The notes: generated by a model not told the origin, from the letters alone. A stretch of DNA of 64,000 bases from Pseudomonas brassicacearum (GCF_000585995.1 NZ_CP007410.1:6588397-6652396), one strand, 5' to 3'; shown: positions 35,169-47,576, counted from the stretch's first letter. Numbers and translations: made by a program.

Positions 35169-37058
35169 ATGGGCATCAATCTGAAATTCGGTCACAAGAT
35201 TCTTCTGGGTGCCTGCGTCATCGTGATGGCGGTCTTCCTGTCGTTCTCGTTGTTCAACGACCATCGCCAGGAAGCAAGCACCCGTGAAGCACTGCACAGC
35301 AACTTACAGACCACGGGCCAGTTGCTCGGTGCGAACCTCGACAGCTGGCTGGCCGGTCGAATCCTGTTGATCGAAGGTGCCGCCGAAAGCGTCGCCGCCA
35401 ATCCCACGCCGGATACCATCGGCAGAATTCTCTCCCAGGACATCATTACAAAGACCTTCATAGCCAGCTATGTCGGCCTTGAAGACCGTCGTTTTTTTAT
35501 TCATCCCGAGCGGGTGATGCCGGATGGGTATGATGTTCGTCAACGCGCCTGGTACAAAGATGCAGCTCGCACTCTTGAACCCGTGTTGACCGAACCCTAC
35601 ATCGGTGCGGGTATCGATTATCTGATAATGACCCAAGCGGCTCCGATCAAGGTCAATGGCAAAGCTGTTGGTGTACTGGGTGCGAGCCTGAGCCTGGAAC
35701 AACTCGCGAAAATCATCAATGCCGTGGACCTCAACGGCATAGGCTATGCCTTCCTGGTCAGCGACGACGGCAAGATCCTGGTGCACCCGGACAACTCACT
35801 GGTGACCAAGACACTCGCGCAAGCGTTCCCCGAAGGCCCGCCGAGTATCAACAGCACCTTGAGTGAGGTGCAGGAAAACGGCCAGACGCGGATCGTCACT
35901 TTTACGCCGATCGACGGCCTGCCGTCGCTGCACTGGTCCATCGGACTTTCAGTGGATAAAGACAAAGCCTACGCCGCACTCCATGAGTTTCGTACCTCGG
36001 CGCTGATCGCCACACTGATCGCCATGCTGGTCACGGTCGGTTTGCTCGGCCTGCTGATCAACGCCCTGATGCGGCCGTTACGCAGCATGGGCTCGGCCAT
36101 GCAGTCCATCGCCGATGGCGAAGGTGACCTGACCCAGCGCCTGCATAGCCTGTCTCGGGACGAGTTCGGCATGATGGCAGGAGGGTTCAACCGTTTCGTC
36201 GAACGTATTCAGCAGTCGATTCGAGAAGTCCTGGCGTCCAGCGTCCAACTCACCCAATTGGCGGCTCAGGTCAGCCAGGCATCGCATTCCTCCCTGAAAA
36301 GCTCTGACACTCAAGCGGCGTTGACCCATAACGTCGCCACGGCGATCAATGAACTTGGGGCCGCTGCCCAGGAAATCGCCCGCAGCGCCGCTCATGCGTC
36401 AAGCCGCGCCTCTGATACCCGGGATCAGACCCGGGAAGGTCAATCTGTGGTCCAGCGTAGTATCAGCGCCATGTCGCAGCTCTCGTCGCAAGTGGTCAAT
36501 ACCCGCCAGGACATCGAAAGCCTGAATGAAAAAACGCTGAAGATCGGACGTATTCTCGACGTCATCAAAGGCATTTCCGACCAAACCAACTTGTTGGCCC
36601 TGAACGCTGCCATCGAGGCCGCCCGCGCCGGAGACGCCGGACGCGGTTTTGCGGTGGTCTCGGATGAAGTACGCACCCTCGCCCATCGCACCCAACAATC
36701 CGCCCAGGAAATCCACGGCATGATCGAGGAGCTGCAAGCAGGCGCCGGCCACGCCGTGAGCGCCATGCTCGAAAGCCAGCTTCATAGCGACGACAACGTC
36801 AATACCGCCAAGCTCGCGGGCGAGCGACTCAATCGCGTGCTGCTGGGTATCGGCGAGATCGACGAGATCAACCTGTCGGTGGCCACCGCCACCGAAGAGC
36901 AAACCTCAGTGGTGGACAACCTGGATCGCGACATCAGCCACATCAATGACCTGAATCAGGAAATGGTCGGCAATCTGCAATCCACCTTGCAGGCCTGCAC
37001 TGAACTGGAAAACCAGTCTCGCTGCCTGCAACAAATGGTCAACACCTTCAAGATCTGA
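35169..37058 (+). CDS. Methyl-accepting chemotaxis protein with a divergent dCache_1 sensor
   Basis: A 629-residue chemoreceptor. TM1 is near residues 10-30, a periplasmic dCache_1 domain covers about 35-270, TM2 is about 277-300, and a HAMP domain follows ([21 protein letters not shown]). The signalling hairpin contains [20 protein letters not shown]. Length and layout are like PctA. The ligand-pocket motif has RQRAWY intact, but the two aspartates of amino-acid-binding dCache domains are replaced (YIGAGI and GASLSL where PctA has YVDAAT and GGDLSL). No C-terminal NWETF pentapeptide. Its end overlaps the nadE end by 11 nt. Confidence 0.9.
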   Translation: MGINLKFGHKILLGACVIVMAVFLSFSLFNDHRQEASTREALHSNLQTTGQLLGANLDSWLAGRILLIEGAAESVAANPTPDTIGRILSQDIITKTFIASYVGLEDRRFFIHPERVMPDGYDVRQRAWYKDAARTLEPVLTEPYIGAGIDYLIMTQAAPIKVNGKAVGVLGASLSLEQLAKIINAVDLNGIGYAFLVSDDGKILVHPDNSLVTKTLAQAFPEGPPSINSTLSEVQENGQTRIVTFTPIDGLPSLHWSIGLSVDKDKAYAALHEFRTSALIATLIAMLVTVGLLGLLINALMRPLRSMGSAMQSIADGEGDLTQRLHSLSRDEFGMMAGGFNRFVERIQQSIREVLASSVQLTQLAAQVSQASHSSLKSSDTQAALTHNVATAINELGAAAQEIARSAAHASSRASDTRDQTREGQSVVQRSISAMSQLSSQVVNTRQDIESLNEKTLKIGRILDVIKGISDQTNLLALNAAIEAARAGDAGRGFAVVSDEVRTLAHRTQQSAQEIHGMIEELQAGAGHAVSAMLESQLHSDDNVNTAKLAGERLNRVLLGIGEIDEINLSVATATEEQTSVVDNLDRDISHINDLNQEMVGNLQSTLQACTELENQSRCLQQMVNTFKI

Positions 37059-37902
37059 ACGTCATTCCGGACCGGGTTGACGGGGCGTATGGCAATGCTC
37101 GTTTGTGCGCAGTTTTAATGTAGGCGCGTTCGATGATCTGTCGCGCCTGCGGCGACACCTCGTCGCCCATCAGGTACGCATCGATCTCCTCGTAGCTGCA
37201 GCCATACGCCACTTCATCCAACTTACCGGGCGCCAGGTCTTCCAAATCAGCGGTCGGCGCCTTGCGTACCAGGTGCCCAGGAGCACCCATCGCGTCAGCC
37301 AACAATCTCACCTGGGTCTTCGTCAGGCCGGACAACGGTGCCAGGTCGCACGCGCCGTCACCGAACTTGGTGAAAAAACCCATCACCGCCTCTGCCCCAT
37401 GATCGGTGCCCACCACCAACCCGTAGCTCAAATTGGCAATGGCGTATTGCGCCAGCATCCGTGCCCGGGCCTTGGCATTGCCTTTGACGAAATCGGTGAG
37501 TTCGGCCGAAGGTTGCAAGCCATCAATAGCGATACTGCCCATCAGCCCTTCGACACACGGGGCGATGTTACTGGTGGTGATCAAGTCCGGCCGGATGAAG
37601 TCCAGGGAAGCCTGGGCGTCTTGCTCATCGGCCTGGGCCTTGTACGGCAGCCGGACTGCGATAAACCGCGCCGCGTAGCCTTCACCCCGCAGTTGCTCCA
37701 CCGCCAACTGGCAGAGGCGGCCGGCGGTGAGGGAGTCGACGCCGCCACTGATCCCCAGGACCAGGGACTGGCAACCCGACTCGCGCAAGATCTGCTTTAT
37801 AAACTCGACACGGCGAGCAATCTCGGTTGCTTCGCCGCCTTGCTTGAGTTCACGGTCGATGCCCAGTTCCCGGGCAATACTCTCTTGCTGAAGCGAAGTC
37901 AT
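37048..37902 (-). CDS. nadE: NAD(+) synthase, ammonia-dependent
   Basis: Makes NAD from deamido-NAD, ATP and ammonia, the last step of NAD synthesis. The 284-residue N-type PP-loop ATPase has [17 protein letters not shown] near residue 48 and [29 protein letters not shown] near residues 155-183. No glutaminase domain is fused, so it takes free ammonia. Last gene of the NrtR-linked operon pncA-pncB-nadE, 1 nt after pncB. Confidence 0.95.
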   Translation of the reverse strand: MTSLQQESIARELGIDRELKQGGEATEIARRVEFIKQILRESGCQSLVLGISGGVDSLTAGRLCQLAVEQLRGEGYAARFIAVRLPYKAQADEQDAQASLDFIRPDLITTSNIAPCVEGLMGSIAIDGLQPSAELTDFVKGNAKARARMLAQYAIANLSYGLVVGTDHGAEAVMGFFTKFGDGACDLAPLSGLTKTQVRLLADAMGAPGHLVRKAPTADLEDLAPGKLDEVAYGCSYEEIDAYLMGDEVSPQARQIIERAYIKTAHKRALPYAPSTRSGMTFRS

Positions 37903-37903
37903 A

Positions 37904-39133
37904 TCAAGCTCCCAACTGTGGATTGATCAGGGCGACGTTGAACACTTGGGCGGCGTACCGCAGAAACGAGGCATCCTCGCAGACGTTCTTGATCGGGTCG
38001 TCGGAGAACTTCACCACCGGTTCGCCGTGGACCCGCACCAGTTTCATGACGATGCTCAGCGGTTCGACACCGTCGACATCGCAGGCCAGGCTGGTGCCCA
38101 TGCCGAAACCGAATCTGGCCTTGCCACGAACATGGCGCAGGATCGGCAGGCATTTTTCGAAATTGAGGCCGTCGGAAAACATCAGGTCCTTGGTGCGCGG
38201 ATCGACCCCCAGTTCCTTGTAACGATTGAGCACTTTGTCTGCCCAGATGATCGGGTCACCGGAATCCTGGCGCAGGCCGTCATAGAGCTTGGCAAAGTAC
38301 AGGTCGAAGTCCTTGAGGAAGAAGTCAGTGCTGATGCAGTCCGTGAGCGCGATACCGAGCCGGCCACGATACTCGTGCACCCAGTTTTCCAACGCCGCGT
38401 TCTGGCTCTCGCGCAAGCGCCCGAGTTGCTGATGCACCATCAGCCATTGGTGGGCCATTGTGCCGATCAGGGGGAGATCGAACTCGTAGGCCAAGTGAGC
38501 GTTACTGGTGCCGACAAAGACGCCAGGAAAATCACTGCGCATGACATTCACTACTTCACGCTGGGCCCTGAACGACAGCCGCCGACGGGTGGAGAAATCC
38601 GAAACGCGAAACTCGGCGAGTTCTTCACGACTGGCGTTTTTCTCCAGCCATTCAAACTTCTGATACAGCTTGCGGGTGACGTCGGCCAACTCGACTTCGG
38701 GGTACTTCTCACGGTTGCGCAGTTCGCTGACCATCGCCAATACCGGTTGCTCGAACATGATGCAGTGCAACATCGGACCACGGACGCGGATGTGCAGTTG
38801 GCCGTCGACCTCGGCAACGTGTATGTAACGCAGGTTGAAGCGAAACAAACCGAGAAACTGTTCGAAGTCCGGGGTCAAGTATTCACGAAAGCGCTTGTTG
38901 AACAGAAAGCGCTGCTCCCCTTCGCGCAGCTGCAATCCAGCGAGCTTCTCCAGTTCGACACGAATGTCCGGGATCAGGTGACCGAGCCGCTCTTTGGAGC
39001 GAACGATGAATTGGTATTCCACCTCAACGTTTGGGTGCTGGTGCAAGACCGCCTGCATCATGGTGAAGGTGTAGTAGTCGGTATCCAGAAGGCTCTGGAT
39101 GGTGCCGCTGCTTGGATCGAATGCACTGTCCAT
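37904..39133 (-). CDS. pncB: Nicotinate phosphoribosyltransferase
   Basis: Joins nicotinate with PRPP to nicotinate mononucleotide in NAD salvage. The 409-residue enzyme starts [30 protein letters not shown] and [22 protein letters not shown] are PncB hallmarks, with the phosphate-binding region near [10 protein letters not shown] and [12 protein letters not shown]. Follows pncA by 9 nt. It converts nicotinate released by PncA for nadD2 and nadE to use. Confidence 0.95.
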   Translation of the reverse strand: MDSAFDPSSGTIQSLLDTDYYTFTMMQAVLHQHPNVEVEYQFIVRSKERLGHLIPDIRVELEKLAGLQLREGEQRFLFNKRFREYLTPDFEQFLGLFRFNLRYIHVAEVDGQLHIRVRGPMLHCIMFEQPVLAMVSELRNREKYPEVELADVTRKLYQKFEWLEKNASREELAEFRVSDFSTRRRLSFRAQREVVNVMRSDFPGVFVGTSNAHLAYEFDLPLIGTMAHQWLMVHQQLGRLRESQNAALENWVHEYRGRLGIALTDCISTDFFLKDFDLYFAKLYDGLRQDSGDPIIWADKVLNRYKELGVDPRTKDLMFSDGLNFEKCLPILRHVRGKARFGFGMGTSLACDVDGVEPLSIVMKLVRVHGEPVVKFSDDPIKNVCEDASFLRYAAQVFNVALINPQLGA

Positions 39134-39142
39134 GTCGGTTCC

Positions 39143-39790
39143 TTATGCGTTTGCCAGGCGGATCGTTTCTTCGCGGGTCGCGGCAATCGCGACCCCCGCT
39201 TGCTGCATGTCTTGAATGGCTTGAACGGCCCCCTCCTCGCTGATCGCACGGCAGGCTGGAAGGTGAATGATCACCTTGAAGCCGGCGGCGGCCAGTTGCA
39301 GGGCGGTGGTCTTGACGCAGAAATCCAGCGCCAGCCCGCCGACAATGACCTGCTCCACACCCATGCCCTTGAGGTATTCGATCACCCCGGTGGACAGCTT
39401 GCCGTGCAGGTCGTGATAGCAGGCGCCGTACGGGTGCAGATCTGGCTCGACGCCCTTCCAGACGAAATAGTCGTAGTCGTACGGGGTCGGCAATTGATCC
39501 AGCAAGGTAAAACCTTCGGTGCCGGGGACGCAGTGGCTGACCCAGGTGATGTCGGCGTGTTCGAGCCCGGTCGGCAAGAGCATCTGTGAGTGATCGGCGA
39601 CCACCCAAGGAGCCTGGGGCGAGTGGGCGTCCTTGCTGCCGATTCGAAGGCTGGCCAGGGACGCCATGAAGTTCAGCTCACCGCCAATCTGGTCACCGCC
39701 AGGCACTGGCAGCTCATCCGGGCAAAGCGGTGTAAAGCTCTTTTGCGCATCGACATCGAAGGAAGCCGTTTTTCGGGTCAGGCTGTTCAT
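39143..39790 (-). CDS. pncA: Nicotinamidase
   Basis: Deamidates nicotinamide to nicotinate. The 215-residue isochorismatase-fold enzyme has the Asp-Lys-Cys triad: the Asp of SFDVDAQKSFTPL near residue 10, the Lys of YFVWKG near residue 104, and the Cys of GLALDFCVKTTALQLAAAG near residue 151. The start at 39790 follows AGGAG. First gene of the operon with pncB and nadE, with palindromic operators in the promoter. Confidence 0.94.
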   Translation of the reverse strand: MNSLTRKTASFDVDAQKSFTPLCPDELPVPGGDQIGGELNFMASLASLRIGSKDAHSPQAPWVVADHSQMLLPTGLEHADITWVSHCVPGTEGFTLLDQLPTPYDYDYFVWKGVEPDLHPYGACYHDLHGKLSTGVIEYLKGMGVEQVIVGGLALDFCVKTTALQLAAAGFKVIIHLPACRAISEEGAVQAIQDMQQAGVAIAATREETIRLANA

Positions 39791-39819
39791 GCTGGGTTTC
39801 TCCTCTACATGGCCAAAGA

Positions 39820-39834
39820 GTACATAACGTGTAC
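39820..39834. promoter_or_regulatory. Palindromic operator, pncA side, probable NrtR site
   Basis: GTACATAACGTGTAC is a 15-bp inverted repeat with one mismatched arm base. It lies 30 nt before pncA and shares the flanking AGAGTACAT with the second copy at 39939. Both copies sit between pncA and the nadD2-nrtR unit. NrtR binding is inferred from the position next to its own gene. Confidence 0.75.
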
Positions 39835-39938
39835 TTTCATGACAAGCCAGTTTGAAAGATATTTTTTGGCGCCCCCACCTATTCAATCCATATGCTAAGG
39901 CGTAGACACATTTTCAACAGGAGGATTTTGCTGATAGA

Positions 39939-39953
39939 GTACATGTCATGTAC
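39939..39953. promoter_or_regulatory. Palindromic operator, nadD2 side, probable NrtR site
   Basis: GTACATGTCATGTAC is a perfect 15-bp palindrome around its centre base, 17 nt before the nadD2 start codon. Together with the copy at 39820 it gives each divergent promoter its own site. Confidence 0.8.
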
Positions 39954-39969
39954 CTAAAGAGGATGAGCC

Positions 39970-40527
39970 ATGTTTGAAATTGCCCTTTATGGCGGCGCCT
40001 TCAATCCCCCACACGCCGGTCACGCCCAAGTGATGATCGAGGCCTCATGCCAGGCCAGACGCGTGTTGGTGGCCCCCAGCTTCAGGCACCCCTACGGCAA
40101 GCGAATGGTCGACTATGAGGTTCGCCTGAGCTGGCTGGAATCGATCGTAGATAGGGTTCAACCGCTGTGCCGCGCCGAAGTGCGTGCAAGCCGGGTGGAA
40201 CAGGTCGTGGCCCGTGGCGTCGAAGGCGCCATCTACAGCTACACCCTGCTCGCCCACCTTGCCGACAGCCTGGCCCTGGACGGCAAGCGGATCGCGTTGG
40301 TGGTGGGCCAGGATGTCGCGGATCTGCTGCCGACCTTCTATCGCGGTCAAGAATTGCTGGAGCGTTTCTCCATCCTTCGCGTGGAGGAAAAGATCCATGT
40401 GCGCAGCACGGTGGTTCGCGAAAGACTGGCGTTGGGTGAGCCGCTTCCCACCCACTGGATGGCTCCCGGCATGAACCCGTTAAACTATGACCTTTATGCG
40501 ACCCACGGAAATCGACATGCCAACTAG
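39970..40527 (+). CDS. nadD2: Nicotinate-nucleotide adenylyltransferase paralogue (NadD2)
   Basis: Transfers AMP from ATP to nicotinate mononucleotide. The short 185-residue protein keeps the nucleotidyltransferase motif GGAFNPPHAGHAQVM near residue 8 and the second motif as HVRSTVVRERL near residue 141. The housekeeping nadD gene of Pseudomonas lies elsewhere, so this is the NrtR-linked second copy. Its end overlaps nrtR by 11 nt. It completes a salvage path: PncA, PncB, NadD2, NadE. Confidence 0.85.
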   Translation: MFEIALYGGAFNPPHAGHAQVMIEASCQARRVLVAPSFRHPYGKRMVDYEVRLSWLESIVDRVQPLCRAEVRASRVEQVVARGVEGAIYSYTLLAHLADSLALDGKRIALVVGQDVADLLPTFYRGQELLERFSILRVEEKIHVRSTVVRERLALGEPLPTHWMAPGMNPLNYDLYATHGNRHAN

Positions 40528-41224
40528 CACAGCCCCCGCGCGCGACTATCTGCACACCATCGACCTCTGTGTGCTGCGCTTCTGCCGGGAGACCCAGGCG
40601 CTTGAAATCCTCCTGAACCGACGGGAAGCCGAGCCGTTCGCCGGTCATTGGGCGCTGCCTGGGATCGTGGTCAATGGTGGCGTCGAAGACCTCACGCTGA
40701 ACGACGCCGTGGAGCGCCTGCGTAGCTCAAGCAAAGTGGGTATGCCGTTGGCCTGGATCGAACAAGTCGGCACCGTCGGTGACGCGTTCCGCGATCCGCG
40801 CTGCTGGTCATCGTCGACGTTCTATCTTGCGATTGTCAGCGAGGCGATCCAACTCGGCGAACACCAGGGGTTTTTCCCTCTCAAGGACGTCGCTGACGCC
40901 TCGATCAAACTCCCTTTCGACCACAACAGCCTGGTGGCGGCGGTCCAGGAGCGGTTGTTGTCCAAGGCCCTCTACAGCAGCCTGCCGCTGATGTTCCTGG
41001 GCCCGGAATTCAGCGCGCCGGAAGCGGTGAGCATTTTCTCCGTGGTGCTCGATCGTCCGGTGCTCAAGACCAGCATGCGCCAGCGTTTACTGAAAATGAC
41101 CGAGGCGGGTTATTTGCAGGAAACCGGCCGCAAGAAAAGCGGCGACGGCGGCCGCCCGCAACGCACGGTGGAAAATCTCAAGCCGGGCAGCGTTTATCTT
41201 TTTGATCGTTGTTTTCTGGAGTAG
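40517..41224 (+). CDS. nrtR: NUDIX-related transcriptional regulator NrtR
   Basis: A 235-residue repressor of NAD genes that senses ADP-ribose. The N-terminal NUDIX-like domain includes LPGIVVNGGVEDLTLNDAVERL, a degenerate NUDIX box that lacks the catalytic Glu set, so it binds rather than cleaves. The C-terminal winged helix includes LLKMTEAGYLQETGRKKSGDGGRPQRTVENL. ATG at 40517 has CGGAAA upstream; an ATG at 40496 is also in frame. The palindromes at 39820 and 39939 are its likely operators. Confidence 0.9.
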   Translation: MPTSTAPARDYLHTIDLCVLRFCRETQALEILLNRREAEPFAGHWALPGIVVNGGVEDLTLNDAVERLRSSSKVGMPLAWIEQVGTVGDAFRDPRCWSSSTFYLAIVSEAIQLGEHQGFFPLKDVADASIKLPFDHNSLVAAVQERLLSKALYSSLPLMFLGPEFSAPEAVSIFSVVLDRPVLKTSMRQRLLKMTEAGYLQETGRKKSGDGGRPQRTVENLKPGSVYLFDRCFLE

Positions 41225-41227
41225 GGC

Positions 41228-42977
<1,750 letters not shown>

Positions 42978-43021
42978 AGCACATGGATGGTCTGAATCTG
43001 CCCATAACGAGAAAAATGAAA

Positions 43022-43059
43022 GTATTTTTTCATATTCATAAAAAAAATCGAAAAAATAC
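43022..43059. promoter_or_regulatory. Inverted repeat 2 before hipB, probable second HipB operator
   Basis: GTATTTTTTC (43022-43031) and GAAAAAATAC (43050-43059) are the same half-sites as in repeat 1, with an 18-nt gap instead of 17. Repeats 1 and 2 give four half-sites, so HipAB may bridge them. The 42936-43273 gap holds these repeats, very A+T-rich sequence to about 43085, and a palindrome, but no gene. Confidence 0.8.
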
Positions 43060-43197
43060 CTTCCAAGCCAAATTTTGGTTTCTCAAAGATCAGCGCAGAT
43101 GTCAGGTCGGTTTTCTCTTCAGCTGTTCGGTGAAGGGTCGGGATAGACCCTCAAGGTGTCATCCATTTGTATGGGACCGATGCGGCTGAACGAATGA

Positions 43198-43222
43198 CCG
43201 GGTTTAGCAGTGCTAAACCCGG
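43198..43222. terminator. 25-bp perfect palindrome after glmS, likely hairpin terminator
   Basis: CCGGGTTTAGCA and TGCTAAACCCGG are 12-bp perfect arms around one G. It lies 52 nt past the glmS stop on the minus strand. There is no U-tract, so it may protect the mRNA end rather than terminate by itself. Confidence 0.5.
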
Positions 43223-43273
43223 ACCAGATTCATTACGTAGGATCACCAAGAAGCCTCGCTCTTGGTAGACGAC

Positions 43274-45106
43274 TCACTCCACCGTCACAGACTTCGCCAA
43301 GTTCCGCGGCTGATCCACATCAGTCCCCTTGAGCACGGCAACGTAGTACGACAGCAGTTGCAGCGGGATGGTATAGAGGATCGGCGACAGGATGTCGTGG
43401 ATGTGCGGCATGTGCACCACGTGGGTGCCTTCGCCATTGGTCATGCCAGCCTTTTCGTCAGCGAAGACGATCAACTGGCCGCCACGGGCGCGCACTTCCT
43501 GCAGGTTGGATTTGAGCTTCTCCAGCAGCTCGTTGTTCGGCGCCACGGTGACCACCGGCATGTCGTTGTCCACCAGGGCCAACGGACCGTGCTTGAGCTC
43601 ACCGGCCGGGTAGGCCTCGGCGTGGATGTAGGAGATCTCCTTGAGCTTCAAGGCCCCTTCCATCGCCACCGGGAATTGCGCGCCACGGCCCAGGAACAGG
43701 GTGTGGTTCTTCTCGGCGAACAGTTCGGCGATTTTCTCCACCGTGCTGTCCATCGCCAAGGCTTCGCCCAGGCGGGTCGGCAGGCGACGCAGTTCCTCCA
43801 CCAGGGTTGCCTCGACGCCCTCACCCAGCGTGCCGCGCACTTGGCCCAGGGACAGGGTCAGCAACAGCAGCCCCACCAATTGCGTGGTGAACGCCTTGGT
43901 CGAAGCCACGCCGATTTCACGGCCAGCCTGGGTCAGCAGGGTCAGGTCGGATTCGCGCACCAACGAGCTGATGCCGACGTTGCAGATGGCCAGGCTGGCG
44001 AGGAAGCCCAACTCCTTGGCGTTGCGCAGGGCGGCCAGGGTGTCGGCGGTTTCACCGGACTGGGAAATGGTGACGAACAGGGTGTCCGGCTGCACCACCA
44101 CCTTGCGGTAGCGGAACTCACTGGCGACTTCGACCTGGCAGGGAATACCGGCCAGTTCTTCGAGCCAGTAACGGGCGACCATGCCGGCATGATAGCTGGT
44201 GCCGCAGGCAACGATTTGCACGTTGCGCACCTTGGCAAACAACTCGGCCGCCTGTGGACCGAACGCCTGGACCAGCACCTGGTTCTGGCTGATGCGCCCT
44301 TCCAGGGTACGTTGCACCACCGCTGGTTGCTCGTGGATTTCCTTGAGCATGAAGTGACGGAACTCGCCCTTGTCGGCGGCTTCGGCACCGTCGCGGTACT
44401 GGACGGTCTCGCGCTCTACAGGGTTACCATCAATGTCCCAGATCTGCACGCTGTCGCGGCGGATTTCGGCGATGTCACCCTCTTCCAGATACATGAAGCG
44501 GTCAGTGACCTGACGCAGCGCCAACTGATCGGAAGCCAGGAAGTTCTCACCCAGGCCCAGGCCGATCACCAACGGGCTACCGCTGCGCGCCGCCACCAGG
44601 CGATCCGGTTGCTTCGCACTGATCACCGCCAGGCCATAAGCACCGTGCAGTTCCTTGACGGTCGCCTTGAGGGCCACGGTCAGGTCCGCCAGATCCTTGA
44701 GCTTGTGATTGAGCAAATGCGCGATGACTTCAGTGTCGGTGTCCGAAGTGAACACATAGCCCAACGCCTTGAGCTGTTCACGCAGAGCTTCGTGGTTCTC
44801 GATGATGCCGTTGTGCACCACCGCCAGGTCACCGGAGAAATGCGGGTGGGCGTTGCGCTCGCACGGCGCGCCATGGGTCGCCCAGCGAGTGTGGGCAATG
44901 CCCAGGCGACCGATCAGCGGTTCGGCGTCCAGCGCCTGTTCCAACTCACTGACCTTGCCCGGACGACGCATACGCTCGAGCTTCTCGTCATGGGTAACCA
45001 CCGCGATACCGGCGCTGTCATAGCCGCGGTATTCCAGGCGCTTGAGGCCTTCGAGCAAGATTGCAGTGATGTTGCGTTCAGCAACGGCGCCGACAATTCC
45101 ACACAT
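43274..45106 (-). CDS. glmS: Glutamine-fructose-6-phosphate aminotransferase
   Basis: Makes glucosamine 6-phosphate from fructose 6-phosphate and glutamine, feeding cell-wall synthesis. The 610-residue enzyme begins [12 protein letters not shown], so the catalytic Cys is residue 2. The glutaminase domain covers the first 240 residues, and two SIS sugar-binding domains follow, with [16 protein letters not shown] near residue 303 and [15 protein letters not shown] near residue 349. It ends in AKSVTVE. No glmS ribozyme is expected in Pseudomonas. One nt separates glmR from glmS. Confidence 0.97.
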   Translation of the reverse strand: MCGIVGAVAERNITAILLEGLKRLEYRGYDSAGIAVVTHDEKLERMRRPGKVSELEQALDAEPLIGRLGIAHTRWATHGAPCERNAHPHFSGDLAVVHNGIIENHEALREQLKALGYVFTSDTDTEVIAHLLNHKLKDLADLTVALKATVKELHGAYGLAVISAKQPDRLVAARSGSPLVIGLGLGENFLASDQLALRQVTDRFMYLEEGDIAEIRRDSVQIWDIDGNPVERETVQYRDGAEAADKGEFRHFMLKEIHEQPAVVQRTLEGRISQNQVLVQAFGPQAAELFAKVRNVQIVACGTSYHAGMVARYWLEELAGIPCQVEVASEFRYRKVVVQPDTLFVTISQSGETADTLAALRNAKELGFLASLAICNVGISSLVRESDLTLLTQAGREIGVASTKAFTTQLVGLLLLTLSLGQVRGTLGEGVEATLVEELRRLPTRLGEALAMDSTVEKIAELFAEKNHTLFLGRGAQFPVAMEGALKLKEISYIHAEAYPAGELKHGPLALVDNDMPVVTVAPNNELLEKLKSNLQEVRARGGQLIVFADEKAGMTNGEGTHVVHMPHIHDILSPILYTIPLQLLSYYVAVLKGTDVDQPRNLAKSVTVE

Positions 45107-45107
45107 G

Positions 45108-45884
45108 CTATTTCTCCTGGCTGACAGGCGCGCAGATCACGGTGATGCCGCGGGCCTGAATCTGATCGCGGGCCTCTACGGGCAGGCGATCATCGGTAAT
45201 GAGGGTATGGACGCTGCTCCACGGCAGTTCCAGGTTGGGGATTTTTCGGCCGATCTTGTCGGCCTCCACCATCACGATCACTTCACGGGCAACCTCAGCC
45301 ATCACGCGGCTCAGGCCCAGCAGTTCGTTGAAGGTGGTGGTACCACGAACCAGATCGATGCCGTCGGCACCGATAAATAACTGGTCGAAGTCGTAGGAAC
45401 GCAGGACCTGCTCGGCGACCTGACCCTGGAATGATTCGGAATGAGGGTCCCAGGTACCACCGGTCATCAACAGTACCGGCTCGTGCTCCAGTTCGCTCAA
45501 GGCGCTGGCCACGTGCAGGGAATTGGTCATCACCACCAGGCCGGGCTGCTGGCCAAGCTCGGGAATCATGGCCGCGGTGGTGCTGCCGCTGTCGATGATG
45601 ATGCGCGCATGTTCGCGGATCCGCTTCACAGCGGCCCGGGCAATGGCTTGTTTGTATTTGGAGACGGTTTGGCCGTTATCAGCCACCAATTCCTGCGGCA
45701 TGGGGACCGCGCCACCGTAACGACGCAACAACAAGCCGTTGCTCTCCAGGGCGGCGAGATCCTTGCGAATCGTAACTTCCGAGGTTTCGAAGCGCTTGGC
45801 CAATTCATCCACGCTAACCTCGCCCTGGGCTTGGAGCAAAGCGAGAATATTGTGGCGTCGTTGTGGCGTATTGCGCTTTGACAT
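45108..45884 (-). CDS. glmR: DeoR-family regulator next to glmS (GlmR)
   Basis: A 258-residue repressor. The helix-turn-helix is in [24 protein letters not shown] near residue 23. The DeoR C-terminal sensor domain includes the phosphosugar-binding motif [11 protein letters not shown] near residue 96. The start at 45884 (MSKRN) suits the family; the frame continues 14 codons upstream without a good ribosome-binding site. Directly upstream of glmS with a 1-nt gap, it could link amino-sugar levels to glmS, though its target is inferred. Confidence 0.85.
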   Translation of the reverse strand: MSKRNTPQRRHNILALLQAQGEVSVDELAKRFETSEVTIRKDLAALESNGLLLRRYGGAVPMPQELVADNGQTVSKYKQAIARAAVKRIREHARIIIDSGSTTAAMIPELGQQPGLVVMTNSLHVASALSELEHEPVLLMTGGTWDPHSESFQGQVAEQVLRSYDFDQLFIGADGIDLVRGTTTFNELLGLSRVMAEVAREVIVMVEADKIGRKIPNLELPWSSVHTLITDDRLPVEARDQIQARGITVICAPVSQEK

Positions 45885-45986
45885 GGCGATATAAGTTTCG
45901 ATTCGAAAGATAGCGTAACTAATCAAAACCTATTGCAGCGAAATCGTCAAGGCGAGGGGAGAAAAATTCAGAAATCATGCGATTCC

Positions 45987-46076
45987 TGTGGGAGCGAGCT
46001 TGCTCGCGATTAGCGGTGGCTCAGCTGCATTAATGCAGGATTTACCGTCGCTATCGCGAGCAAGCTCGCTCCCACA
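45987..46076. repeat. REP inverted pair between glmU and glmR
   Basis: TGTGGGAGCGAGCTTGCTCG at 45987 and the complement ending GCTCGCTCCCACA at 46076 form the inverted pair, with about 40 nt between. Confidence 0.92.
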
Positions 46077-46094
46077 GAGTGATCTGTGGATAAC

Positions 46095-47462
46095 TTAGCT
46101 TTTCTTGATTTTTACCGGGCGCTTCCAGCCGTCGATATTGCGTTGCCGGGCGCGCGCCACAGCAAGTTGAGACTTATCCACATCCTGATTGATGGTTGAA
46201 CCTGCGGCCGTGTTCGAGCCATCACCAATTGTCACAGGCGCCACCAGTGAGTTATTGGAACCGATAAACACATCCTCGCCAATGGTCGTCCGGTACTTAT
46301 TGGCGCCGTCGTAATTACAGGTGATGGTACCGGCGCCAATGTTGGTGCGAGCGCCGATTTCAGCATCCCCCAGGTAGGTCAGGTGACCGGCCTTGGCGCC
46401 TTCGCCCATGTGGGCGTTCTTCAGCTCGACAAAGTTACCCACATGGGCGCGGGCTTCCAGCACGGTACCGGGACGCAGACGGGCAAACGGGCCGGCATCG
46501 CTGCCTTCGCCCATGACCGCGCCGTCGAGGTGACTGTTCGCCTTGATCACCACGCCTTTGCGCAGGGTGCTGTCCTTGATCACACAGTTCGGGCCGATCA
46601 CCACATCGTCTTCGATAACCACCTTGCCTTCGAGGATGACGTTGATGTCGATGAGCACGTCGCGTCCCACGCTGACGTCACCGCGCACGTCAAAACGGGC
46701 TGGGTCGCGCAGGGTCACGCCTTGCGCCATCAGGCGGCGGGCGGCGCGCAACTGATAGTGGCGCTCCAGCTCGGCCAGTTGCCGACGGTCGTTGGCGCCC
46801 TGCACTTCCATGGCGTCCAACGGTTGCTCGGTGGCAACCGCCAGGCCGTCGCTGACTGCCATGGCGATCACATCGGTCAGGTAGTACTCGCCCTGGGCGT
46901 TGTTGTTCGACAAGCGGCCCATCCACTCACCCAGGCGCTCAGCCGGTACCGCAAGAATCCCGGTGTTGCCCTCGGTGATAGCGCGCTGGACCTCGTTAGC
47001 GTCCTTCTGCTCGACGATGGCAGTCACCTGGCCATCAGCGTTGCGCACAATGCGGCCATACCCGGTAGGGTCGTCCAGCACGACGGTCAACAAACCCAAC
47101 TGCTGTGGAGCGACATGCTTGAGCAGGCGCTGCAAGGTCTCGACTTCGATCAGCGGCACGTCGCCATAAAGAATCAGCACCGTATCGGCGGTAATGAACG
47201 GCACGGCCTGGGCCACGGCATGGCCGGTCCCCAGTTGCTTGTCCTGCAGGACGAAATTCAGGTCATCCGCCGCCAGGCGCTCACGTACCGCATCGGCGCC
47301 GTGGCCGATCACTACGTGAATGCGCTGTGGATCAAGTTGCCGGGCGCTGTGGATAACATGCCCGAGCATGGAGTTGCCGGCCACCGGGTGCAAGACCTTC
47401 GGCAGCGCCGAACGCATGCGGGTGCCTTGACCGGCCGCGAGGATAACGATTTCGAGAGACAT
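46095..47462 (-). CDS. glmU: Bifunctional UDP-GlcNAc diphosphorylase / glucosamine-1-phosphate acetyltransferase
   Basis: Acetylates glucosamine 1-phosphate and then couples it to UTP to give UDP-GlcNAc. The 455-residue protein has the pyrophosphorylase motif [19 protein letters not shown] near residue 9 and [12 protein letters not shown] in the N-terminal half. The C-terminal left-handed beta helix carries hexapeptide repeats ([29 protein letters not shown]). The start is ATG at 47462 after the family pattern [14 protein letters not shown] transcription terminator for the atp operon lies just before it. Confidence 0.96.
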   Translation of the reverse strand: MSLEIVILAAGQGTRMRSALPKVLHPVAGNSMLGHVIHSARQLDPQRIHVVIGHGADAVRERLAADDLNFVLQDKQLGTGHAVAQAVPFITADTVLILYGDVPLIEVETLQRLLKHVAPQQLGLLTVVLDDPTGYGRIVRNADGQVTAIVEQKDANEVQRAITEGNTGILAVPAERLGEWMGRLSNNNAQGEYYLTDVIAMAVSDGLAVATEQPLDAMEVQGANDRRQLAELERHYQLRAARRLMAQGVTLRDPARFDVRGDVSVGRDVLIDINVILEGKVVIEDDVVIGPNCVIKDSTLRKGVVIKANSHLDGAVMGEGSDAGPFARLRPGTVLEARAHVGNFVELKNAHMGEGAKAGHLTYLGDAEIGARTNIGAGTITCNYDGANKYRTTIGEDVFIGSNNSLVAPVTIGDGSNTAAGSTINQDVDKSQLAVARARQRNIDGWKRPVKIKKS

Positions 47463-47521
47463 GACTGCTACCAATCCTGGGTGGTCAGCGGCTGCGACCA
47501 GAAGGTGAATGTCGGAAAAAG

Positions 47522-47550
47522 AAAAAAGGGTAGCCGAGGCTACCCTTTTT
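47522..47550. terminator. Bidirectional Rho-independent terminator at the end of the atp operon
   Basis: AAAAAAGGGTAGCC and GGCTACCCTTTTT (loop GA) form a symmetric hairpin with A and T runs on both sides. It lies 27 nt after the atpC stop and before glmU on the minus strand. Confidence 0.93.
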
Positions 47551-47576
47551 AATCAATCGCACAGAAAGCAGACGGC

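Noticed and set aside
43200..43300. Tn7 insertion at attTn7 after glmS
   Set aside because: The hipBA module lies near this hotspot, but I saw no Tn7 end repeats, target duplication or tns genes in this interval.
43262..45124. A 620-residue open frame antisense to glmS
   Set aside because: It mirrors glmS codons, is rich in His and Gln as expected of a shadow frame, and has no recognisable domain. The same reason rejects the long frames antisense to atpD (48105-49439), atpA (50300-52381), parB (54848-56134) and mnmG (57484-59004).
45108..45926. Upstream start for glmR at 45926
   Set aside because: The extra 14 residues (MISYAIFRIETYIA) lack DeoR-family character, and MSKRN at 45884 matches the usual start.
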